Shown here piece after piece: positions 5,671 to 11,254 of a stretch of DNA of 11,254 nt. Position 1 is the stretch's first letter. Every line of letters starts with the position of its first letter. The DNA is from Cloacibacillus sp. (GTDB taxonomy: Bacteria; Synergistota; Synergistia; Synergistales; Synergistaceae). The translations under genes were made by a program, and so were the position numbers. The stretch covers positions 1-11,254 of the forward strand of contig NZ_JAJBUX010000061.1 of NCBI RefSeq assembly GCF_020860125.1, in the 5' to 3' direction. The notes beneath the pieces are model-generated. The model was not told the DNA's origin. It saw nothing but the letters and a program-made list of their open reading frames with translations, and did not search any database.

Positions 5671-6273
5671 TTACTTCTTTAGGATTCCATCCAGCTCAAG
5701 GTTGACCTTCAGGACGTGGACGCGCGGTTCGCCCATGATCCCCAGAAAACGTCCCTCGGTGTGTTTCTTGATGATCTCCGTCACCCTCTCTTCCGTGAGG
5801 CCGGTGGCCGCCGCGATGCGCGGTACCTGGTAGAGCGCGGCGGCGGGGGAGATGTGGGGATCGAGGCCGCCGCCGGAGCTGGTGACCAGCTCAACGGGAA
5901 CGGGTCTGTCTCCCATCGCAGGGTTTGCCGCGCGTATCTCTTTAACGCGTTCGGTGATCAGCCCTTCAAGCTTTTCTCCTGCGGGGCTCAGGTTGGAGGG
6001 CCAGGCATAGGCCGCCGGTTTGCCGTCAGCGCCGGTGAAGCCGGTGTCGACGTTCATCTGGCGTCCCCAGAGGTGGGCGGGCGACCTGTAGAGCTGCCCG
6101 AGGTTCTCCGCGCCGTATTTTCGCCCCTCGATCCTGATGATGGAGCCGTTAGCCTGGTAGGGGAAGGCGATTTTGGCGATCGCCGTCACCGCGAGGGGAT
6201 AGATGATCCCCGTGATTACCGTCATCAGCGCGAAATATATTATCGAACGTATTGTGACTATTCTCAATGTCAT
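5671..6273 (-). CDS. kdpC: KdpC, potassium-transporting ATPase subunit C
   Basis: A 200-residue subunit of the KdpFABC K+ pump, with one N-terminal membrane helix (about 11-33) and a periplasmic domain that helps hold the complex together and supports ATP-driven K+ transport. Family hallmarks are visible: the WPSNLSP segment (91-97), the strongly conserved VTSSGGGLDPHISPAAA (130-146), and the C-terminal HTEGRFLGIMGEPRVHVLKVN (171-191). Length fits the family (about 190-200). A TTG at 6291 is in frame, but AGAGGT lies just before the ATG at 6273, so the ATG was chosen; it begins 26 bp after the kdpB stop. No damage seen. Confidence 0.95.
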   Translation of the reverse strand: MTLRIVTIRSIIYFALMTVITGIIYPLAVTAIAKIAFPYQANGSIIRIEGRKYGAENLGQLYRSPAHLWGRQMNVDTGFTGADGKPAAYAWPSNLSPAGEKLEGLITERVKEIRAANPAMGDRPVPVELVTSSGGGLDPHISPAAALYQVPRIAAATGLTEERVTEIIKKHTEGRFLGIMGEPRVHVLKVNLELDGILKK

Positions 6274-6299
6274 GATCGTACCTCTTTTCAAGCGGTCTT

Positions 6300-8375
6300 T
6301 TAGGCCAGAATTCCGGTCCCGATAAGGATCATGTCGATGATCTTTATCGCGATGAAGGGAATGACGATCCCGCCGACGCCGTAGATCATCAAATTTCTCA
6401 TCAGCAGCTGTCCCGAGGATTCCTCTTTGTATTTTACCCCCCGGAGCGCGAGCGGGATGAGCGCCACGATGATCAGCGCGTTATAGATCACCGCGGAGAA
6501 GATGGCGCTCTCCGGGCTGTGCAGCTTCATGATGTTCAGCGCCTGAAGCTGCGGGAAGAGGACGACGAAGAGCGCCGGGATGATCGCGAAGTATTTCGCG
6601 AGGTCGTTGGCGATGGAGAAGGTCGTCAGCGCGCCGCGGGTCATCAGCAGCTGCTTTCCGATACGGACGATCTCTATCAGCTTCGTCGGGGAGGAATCGA
6701 GGTCGACCATATTGCCGGCCTCCTTAGCCGCCTGCGTGCCGGTGTTCATCGCCACCGCGACGTCGGCCTGGGCGAGCGCGGGGGCGTCGTTCGAGCCGTC
6801 GCCCGTCATCGCCACCAGATGCCCTTTGGCCTGGTAGTCGCGGATCAGGGCGAGCTTCGCCTCAGGCGTCGCCTCGGCGAGAAAATCGTCGACCCCCGCC
6901 TCCGCCGCGATCGCCGTCGCCGTCACGGGGTTGTCGCCGGTGATCATGATCGTCCTGATGCCCATTTTGCGCAGGTCCGCGAACTTTTCCTTCACACCGT
7001 CCTTGATGATGTCCTTCAGATAGATCACGCCCAGCACGCGGCCGTTCTTGGCGACTACAAGCGGCGTGCCGCCGAGCTTCGCGACGCGGTCTATGACGTT
7101 GCGGCACTCTTCGCTGAAATGGCCGCCCGCCTTTTCGACGTAGGCGCGGATGGCGTCCGAAGCGCCCTTTCTGATCTCGCCCTCTTTGCAGTTCACGCCG
7201 CTCATGCGCGTCGTCGCGCTGAAGGGGATGAAGGAGAGGCGCTCGTTTTCCAGCTGGCGTTCGCGGATGCCGAACTCCTGCTTGGCGAGGACGACGATGC
7301 TGCGCCCCTCGGGGGTCTCGTCCGCGAGGGAGGATAGCTGCGCCGCGTCGGCGAGGTCGCGTTTGGAACAGCCGTCTACGGGGATGAACTCGCTCGCCTG
7401 GCGGTTGCCGAGGGTTATGGTGCCCATCTTGTCAAGCAGCAGGATGTCCACGTCGCCCGCCGCTTCGATCGCGCGGCCGCTCATTGCTAGCACGTTGGCG
7501 CGGTTCAGGCGGTTCATCCCCGCGATGCCGATCGCCGAGAGCAGCACGCCGATGGTGGTCGGCGCGAGGCAGACGAGCAGCGCCGCCATCGCCGTGACGG
7601 AGAGCGGGTTGGCCGCCCCCTCTTCCGAGGCGAGGAGGCCGGAGAAGGTGTAGAGCGACATCGTCACGAGGACGAATATTATCGTGAAGGCGATCAGCAG
7701 TATCTCAAGGGCGATTTCGTTCGGCGTGCGTTTGCGCGCCGCGCCCTCGACCATCGCAATCATCTTGTCGAGGAAGCTTTCTCCCTCCTCCTGTGTCACG
7801 CGGACGACGAGCCAGTCGGAGAGGACCGTCGTACCGCCGGTCACCGCGCTGCGGTCGCTGCCCGCTTCGCGGATGACGGGGGCCGATTCGCCGGTGATCG
7901 CCGATTCGTCGACGGAGGCCGCGCCCTCTACCACCTCTCCGTCCGCGGGGATCTGCTCTCCGGCGTGTACGATGAAGAGGTCGCCCTTCCCTAAGGCCGC
8001 CGAGGCGACGTCCGTAAAGGAGTTGTGGTCTTTAGGGTTTGAGAGCAGGTGCGCCGTGACGTCGCGGCGTGAAGCCCTCAAAGAGTCGGCTTGGGCCTTG
8101 CCGCGTCCCTCGGCGATCGCCTCCGCGAAGTTCGCGAAGAGCGACGTCAGCCAGAGCACGGCGGCGATTCCCGCGGTGAAGCCGAATGGGGCGTCGTCTA
8201 TACCGCACAGCGAGAGAGCCGCGAGGACCGTTGTGAGTATCGCTGAGATGTAGACCAGCAGCATCACAGGGTTTTTCGCCTGTGTGGCCGGCGCTAATTT
8301 TATGAAAGAGGCTTTAAGGGCCTCGGCCGCTATCTTGCCGCTTGAATAGCCGGGCATATTTTTATTGACTGACAT
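6300..8375 (-). CDS. kdpB: KdpB, P-type ATPase subunit of the K+ pump
   Basis: A 691-residue catalytic subunit of KdpFABC, full length for the family. Visible signatures: TGES (161-164) in the A domain; CLAPTTIGVLLSAIG in the membrane (269-283); the phosphorylation site around Asp315; FSATTRMSGVN in the N domain (385-395); KGA (403-405); MITGDNP (477-483); TGDGSNDAPALAQADV (524-539); and Asp591/Lys594 in the NDLAKYFAIIPA helix thought to couple to KdpA. The phosphorylation motif is DKMGT (315-319), not the near-invariant DKTGT; Met317 comes from ATG where ACG would give Thr. TGDGSND for TGDGTND and CLAPTTIGV for CLIPTTIGG are milder departures. Asp315 itself is present. AAGGAAG precedes the ATG, and kdpA ends 27 bp upstream. 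Identity is certain; full catalytic activity is open to question. Confidence 0.97.
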   Translation of the reverse strand: MSVNKNMPGYSSGKIAAEALKASFIKLAPATQAKNPVMLLVYISAILTTVLAALSLCGIDDAPFGFTAGIAAVLWLTSLFANFAEAIAEGRGKAQADSLRASRRDVTAHLLSNPKDHNSFTDVASAALGKGDLFIVHAGEQIPADGEVVEGAASVDESAITGESAPVIREAGSDRSAVTGGTTVLSDWLVVRVTQEEGESFLDKMIAMVEGAARKRTPNEIALEILLIAFTIIFVLVTMSLYTFSGLLASEEGAANPLSVTAMAALLVCLAPTTIGVLLSAIGIAGMNRLNRANVLAMSGRAIEAAGDVDILLLDKMGTITLGNRQASEFIPVDGCSKRDLADAAQLSSLADETPEGRSIVVLAKQEFGIRERQLENERLSFIPFSATTRMSGVNCKEGEIRKGASDAIRAYVEKAGGHFSEECRNVIDRVAKLGGTPLVVAKNGRVLGVIYLKDIIKDGVKEKFADLRKMGIRTIMITGDNPVTATAIAAEAGVDDFLAEATPEAKLALIRDYQAKGHLVAMTGDGSNDAPALAQADVAVAMNTGTQAAKEAGNMVDLDSSPTKLIEIVRIGKQLLMTRGALTTFSIANDLAKYFAIIPALFVVLFPQLQALNIMKLHSPESAIFSAVIYNALIIVALIPLALRGVKYKEESSGQLLMRNLMIYGVGGIVIPFIAIKIIDMILIGTGILA

Positions 8376-8402
8376 TTTAGATCAGCTTCCTTTCAGAAAA
8401 CC

Positions 8403-10136
8403 CTAGAACATTCTCAGGTGCTCGACGATCGGCCCTAGCGCCAGCGCCGGGAAGAAGGAGAGCGCGCCGACAAGCAGCACGATGAGGATGAGCAGGAATA
8501 CGAACGTCATATTGCAGGTCGAGAGCGTTCCCGCCGATTCCGGCGTGTGCTTCTTCGTCACCAGGCTGCCGGCGATCGCCAGCGTCGCGGTCATCGGGAC
8601 GAAACGTACAAAGAGCATCACGAGGCCGATCGCCGAATTGAGAAACGGGGTGTTCGCGTTGAATCCCGCGAAGGCCGACCCGTTGTTGCCGCCCGCGGAG
8701 GAGAAGGCGTAGAGCAGCTCCGAGAAACCGTGGGGGCCTGGGTTGTTCATGCTTGCGGGCACCGAGGGCACCAGCGCCGCGATACCGCTGCCGATGAGGA
8801 TCGCCACGGGGGTCGCGAGGCAGATGAGAACGGCCATGCGCATTTCGAAGGGGTCGATCTTCTTGCCGAGATACTCCGGCGTGCGTCCGACCATCAGCCC
8901 GATGATAAAGACCGTCAGGATCACGAAGCCGATCATTCCGTAGAGGCCGCAGCCTACGCCTCCGTAGATGACCTCTCCCAGCTGCATCAGCAGCATCGGC
9001 ACGAGGCCGCCGAGCGGCGTGAAGCTGTCGTGCATCGCGTTGACCGAACCGTTGGAGGCGGCGGTCGTAAATACCGCCCAGGTGGCGGAGCTGGCGATGC
9101 CGAAGCGGCTCTCCTTGCCCTCCATATTGCCGCCCGGCTGCATCGTCGAGCTGATATCAACATTCCCGCCCTGAGCCAGCTGCGGCGTCGCCGCCTGTTC
9201 ACAGTATCCGACGATCGCCAGCGAGGCGATGAGCACGAGGAACATGGCGAGGAAGATGGCCCTTCCCTGCCGTCTGTCCTTCACGCCCCTGCCGTATGAG
9301 AAACAGAGCGCCACGGGGATGACCAGCAGCGCCAACATCTCCAGCAGGTTTGAGAAGGGGGTGGGGTTTTCAAGGGCATTCGCGGAGTTTGCGCCGTTAT
9401 ACCCGCCGCCGTTCGTCCCGAGCTGCTTTGGCGCGACCTGGCTTGCCTGCGGCCCCATCGGGACGATTTGCTGCGAGACCGTGGCGCCGTCCTCAAGCGT
9501 GACCGGCTCCATCAGCTCCACCGTCTCATAGGGCAGATAATTCTGCATCACGCCCTGGGAGACGAGCGCCACGGCGATGACCAGCGAAAGCGGGATCATC
9601 ACATAGAGAACGGCGCGCGTGATGTCCGTCCAGAAGGAGCCGATGCCCTTTGATTTAACTCTTACGATGCCGCGTATCAGCGCGAAAAGCACCGCGATCC
9701 CCGCGCCGGCGGAGACAAAATTTTGTACCGTCAGGCTGAGCGCCTGGGAGAAATAACTCAGAGTGTTTTCTCCCGAATAGGCCTGCCAGTTTGTATTGGT
9801 GACGAAGCTGGAGGCGGTGTTGAAGGCCAGGTGCCAGCTAAGGCCGGGGAGCCTCTCCGGATTGAGCGGCAGATGACCCTGCAGCATCAGCATCGCGGTG
9901 AGGCCGACGAGGCAGACCGCCGAGAAGGCCAGCGCGCAGAGCGCGTAGAGCTTCCAGCCCATGTCCTCATCCTTGTCGACGCCGAGAATTCTGTAAATCA
10001 CGTTCTCGCAGGGGACAAGGACCGGTGAAAGAAAGACTCTCTCGCCGTTCATCGCCTTGGCGATATAGCTGCCAAGCGGTAGCGCGATCCCCACGAGAAT
10101 TGCGACATAGGCGACATACTGTATCACGGAACTCAT
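8403..10136 (-). CDS. kdpA: KdpA, potassium-channel-like subunit of the K+ pump
   Basis: A 577-residue integral membrane protein, the K+-binding and translocating subunit of KdpFABC. About ten hydrophobic helices are visible, in the four-fold repeat typical of SKT-superfamily channels. The four pore-loop motifs are intact: SFVTNTNWQAYSGE (110-123), LGTNGGGYNGANSAN (239-253), TTAASNGSVNAMHDS (357-371) and SSAGGNNGSAFAG (479-491). Other landmarks are LNPERLPGLSWHLAFNTASS (91-110) and MVGRTPEYLGKKID (415-428). The ATG overlaps the TGA of the TPR gene upstream (ATGA), so translation is probably coupled, with an AGAGG ribosome site inside the upstream gene. No truncation; length is slightly above the usual 555-565. 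Confidence 0.97.
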   Translation of the reverse strand: MSSVIQYVAYVAILVGIALPLGSYIAKAMNGERVFLSPVLVPCENVIYRILGVDKDEDMGWKLYALCALAFSAVCLVGLTAMLMLQGHLPLNPERLPGLSWHLAFNTASSFVTNTNWQAYSGENTLSYFSQALSLTVQNFVSAGAGIAVLFALIRGIVRVKSKGIGSFWTDITRAVLYVMIPLSLVIAVALVSQGVMQNYLPYETVELMEPVTLEDGATVSQQIVPMGPQASQVAPKQLGTNGGGYNGANSANALENPTPFSNLLEMLALLVIPVALCFSYGRGVKDRRQGRAIFLAMFLVLIASLAIVGYCEQAATPQLAQGGNVDISSTMQPGGNMEGKESRFGIASSATWAVFTTAASNGSVNAMHDSFTPLGGLVPMLLMQLGEVIYGGVGCGLYGMIGFVILTVFIIGLMVGRTPEYLGKKIDPFEMRMAVLICLATPVAILIGSGIAALVPSVPASMNNPGPHGFSELLYAFSSAGGNNGSAFAGFNANTPFLNSAIGLVMLFVRFVPMTATLAIAGSLVTKKHTPESAGTLSTCNMTFVFLLILIVLLVGALSFFPALALGPIVEHLRMF

Positions 10137-10555
10137 GCTCTTACATCCTCTTTCCTGAAAATTTTACCTGTCGGCCCGTTTGACTTTTTAGACGGGATCT
10201 CATCCTCATGGGGCCCGCAGTCGCAGTCCTCGAAGGCATACCTCTTTATATTGGGGCTCTCGACAAAAAAGCTCCCCGAAGCTTCCATATTGAAATGCGC
10301 CGGACGATAGCCGGGGTTGAGCGCCCAGGCGGCGCGAAAGTGCCGCATCGCGCCGCTGTGGTCTCCGCTCTCCTCCAGCAGTATGCCGAGCAGGTTATGT
10401 GGCTCCGCCGCGTCAGGGTAACTCTCCATCGCCTTTGCGATGCGCAGCGCGCACTCGGCGTGGTCATACTTCCTGCTCATGATGCTTTTCTTTATATAGG
10501 AACAGAGCTCCGCCAGTCCCTTATCGCCGGTCGCGGTGGTTTTTTCTTCAGCCAT
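10133..10555 (-). CDS. Small TPR protein embedded in the kdp operon
   Basis: A 140-residue, soluble-looking protein with no signal peptide or membrane helix. Helical repeats fit TPR: residues about 52-85 (PHNLLGILLEESGDHSGAMR then HFRAAWALNPG) are a good repeat, the preceding 16-48 a degenerate one, and YRPAHFNMEASG begins another. The C-terminal part includes RYAFEDCDCGPHEDE (105-119), an acidic stretch with two close cysteines, and ends in a basic tail. An ATG at 10561 is in frame, but AGGAGG is only two bases from it and eight from the ATG at 10555, so 10555 is preferred. It lies between kdpF (38 bp upstream) and kdpA (ATGA overlap), so it is made together with the pump. Role unknown; a scaffold, assembly or regulatory partner of KdpFABC or KdpD is a reasonable guess. 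Confidence 0.85.
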   Translation of the reverse strand: MAEEKTTATGDKGLAELCSYIKKSIMSRKYDHAECALRIAKAMESYPDAAEPHNLLGILLEESGDHSGAMRHFRAAWALNPGYRPAHFNMEASGSFFVESPNIKRYAFEDCDCGPHEDEIPSKKSNGPTGKIFRKEDVRA

Positions 10556-10593
10556 CGTCATTTCCTCCTAATGCGTTCTCATTTTTCTCAGAC

Positions 10594-10683
10594 TCATGAT
10601 TTGTCGTCCTTCAGCAATGTGTAGCACAGCCAGAAAAAATATATACAGGCGATAACGCCGCTTGCTATTACGATCAGGTGCAT
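10594..10683 (-). CDS. kdpF: KdpF-like small membrane subunit
   Basis: A 29-residue reading frame beginning MHLIVIASGVIACIYFFWLC and ending LLKDDKS. It is a single hydrophobic helix with a short charged tail facing the cytoplasm. Size, topology and first position in the operon match KdpF, the small lipid-like subunit that stabilises KdpABC; KdpF sequences are poorly conserved, so position carries much of the argument. AAGGGGGG lies about nine bases before the ATG. The stop is 38 bp before the TPR gene start. Confidence 0.8.
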   Translation of the reverse strand: MHLIVIASGVIACIYFFWLCYTLLKDDKS

Positions 10684-10716
10684 CTGTGCAGCCCCCCTTG
10701 TCATCTTGTGAGGCAG

Positions 10717-10722
10717 ATTCTA
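10717..10722 (-). promoter_or_regulatory. Probable -10 box of the kdp operon
   Basis: On the minus strand TAGAAT lies 33 bases before the kdpF ATG, which would put the transcript start near 10710 and leave a short leader containing only the ribosome site. The -35 position (10740-10745, CATCGC) is not a sigma-70 hexamer and falls within the TCACA repeats, as expected for an activator-dependent promoter. Confidence 0.6.
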
Positions 10723-10729
10723 CAGAAAA

Positions 10730-10782
10730 AGCTGTGAAAGCGATGTGAGAGAGTTAGCCTGGATGTGAAAATCCTGTGAGAA
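10730..10782 (-). promoter_or_regulatory. Two pairs of 11-bp direct repeats, probable response-regulator operator
   Basis: Read on the minus strand: TTCTCACAGGA (10772-10782) and TTTTCACATCC (10761-10771) adjoin; nine bases later come CTCTCACATCG (10741-10751) and CTTTCACAGCT (10730-10740). The TCACA cores are spaced 11, 20 and 11 bases, so pairs repeat at 31 bases and all lie on one face of the helix. The last unit ends seven bases from the -10 box. Tandem 11-bp direct repeats replacing a -35 box are typical of OmpR/PhoB-family regulators, the family that includes KdpE and PhoB. The regulator is not in the window. Confidence 0.75.
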
Positions 10783-10907
10783 ATCGGCGTTTATACGCGC
10801 CGCTGACTTAGCTCAACAAGGGCGGAAAATCCTCAACGCACCAAAGTGCGCCTGCGGTTTTCCGTCCTTATTTCGCGTCATCATCGACACGTCTAAACGC
10901 CGATTTC
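10780..10907. repeat. 128-bp concentric palindrome upstream of the kdp promoter
   Basis: Three stems share the same centre (10843.5): GAAATCGGCGTTTA (10780-10793)/TAAACGCCGATTTC (10894-10907), perfect over 14 bp; AAGGGCGGAAAA (10818-10829)/TTTTCCGTCCTT (10858-10869), 12 pairs including one G-T; and CGCAC-CAAA-GTGCG (10837-10850). Short matching blocks (ACG/CGT, TGA/TCA, GC/GC, AA/TT) fill the spaces between them. It could be a MITE-like or REP-like element, a cruciform or a folded RNA. It overlaps the distal TCACA repeat by three bases. Confidence 0.8.
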
Positions 10908-10950
10908 CTTTGGGTGGGGAAAGAGATAAATTACGATTTAGTTTTTATAT

Positions 10951-11058
10951 TGTCATTCCGGGCTTGACCCGGAATCTAGTGACTTGGGGTTTGTTTTTCC
11001 CGCATGTCGTGAAACAGCTCCGGAGACACTGGGCTCCGGCTCGGAGGCCGGAGCGACA
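10951..11058. repeat. Palindromic MITE-like element, copy 2
   Basis: It begins TGTCATTCCGGG and ends GGAGCGACA, with TGTC/GACA termini. It contains ATTCCGGG-CTTGA-CCCGGAAT (10955-10975) and GCTCCGGC-TCGGAG-GCCGGAGC (11033-11054). The same two-hairpin order occurs at 3470-3540. In the second stem a T-A pair here is an A-T pair there, and C-G here is T-G there, so pairing is kept while sequence changes. Flanking GATAAATTACG-type motifs on both sides are also inverted. Confidence 0.75.
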
Positions 11059-11254
11059 GGACAAGGGCACACTGCGGAATAGTTTCAATATGCTAAACGA
11101 TAAATTACGGTTTATCTCTTGTTCCCTCTCAAAGCTAAATCGCTATTTATCTCTTTTCTATAAAAAATGTAAATAGGTTTTGTGAATTTTACATGATAAC
11201 AGGAAAATCGGCGCGAAGAAGTGCCGTAGGCTAAATAAGCCGGTCCCTAAGTAC
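11059..11254. other. AT-rich intergenic end of window, no gene seen
   Basis: It contains GATAAATTACGGTTTATC and AAATCGCTATTTATCTC, related to short motifs beside other repeats in this window. Near 11202 GGAAAATCGGCG resembles the outer arm of the palindrome at 10780 and may begin another copy cut by the window edge. No convincing reading frame or RNA is visible. Confidence 0.45.

Noticed and set aside
10684..10716. c-di-AMP or other riboswitch in the kdp leader
   Set aside because: The predicted leader is only about 26 nt, too short for a known riboswitch, unless transcription starts further upstream.
10733..10782. TGTGA repeats as a CRISPR array
   Set aside because: Only four 8-bp units with spacings of 11 and 20 bases; far too short and irregular in spacer length, and better explained as an operator.
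10733..10782. TGTGA units as CRP sites
   Set aside because: CRP needs TGTGA facing TCACA in an inverted pair about 6 bp apart. Here all four units point the same way.

Overview
This window looks like chromosomal DNA from a GC-rich anaerobic bacterium. My best guess is the Synergistota (a Cloacibacillus-like gut organism). That rests on codon and GC style, the DUF134 plus dinitrogenase-cofactor-domain fusion, and the dense palindromic intergenic repeats. It is inference only; no rRNA or marker gene is present.

Left part (1-1600, plus strand): an ArsR-type arsenic/metalloid repressor (364-645) is followed by a DUF134/NifX-type fusion protein with a His/Cys-rich tail (720-1502). A consensus -35 box between them sits inside a perfect 12-bp inverted repeat, which is a probable operator. 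A strong intrinsic terminator closes the second gene. Homologous composite palindromic repeats in opposite orientation flank the pair (12-134 and 1677-1799).

Middle (2045-3318, minus strand): a six-TM membrane GGDEF diguanylate cyclase, possibly coupled to an unlisted 23-codon upstream reading frame whose stop overlaps the cyclase start. Palindromic dispersed repeats lie on its upstream side.

Right part (3587-10782, minus strand): a complete kdp potassium-uptake operon in the order kdpF - TPR protein - kdpA - kdpB - kdpC - kdpD. KdpFABC would form the high-affinity K+ pump. Four features are unusual. (1) A small TPR protein sits between kdpF and kdpA and is coupled to kdpA by an ATGA overlap. 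(2) KdpB has DKMGT in place of the DKTGT phosphorylation signature. (3) KdpD keeps the Walker ATPase, USP, four-TM and GAF-like parts but has no histidine kinase module, and no kdpE lies in the window; its USP domain nearly matches the c-di-AMP motif described for KdpD. (4) The kdpF promoter carries four helically phased TCACA repeats in two 11-bp direct-repeat pairs, the layout expected for an OmpR/PhoB-family response regulator. A 128-bp concentric palindrome abuts that operator.

The remaining intergenic DNA is a mosaic of short palindromic repeats. Several copies show compensatory base changes in their stems. No tRNA, rRNA, CRISPR array or transposase gene was seen.
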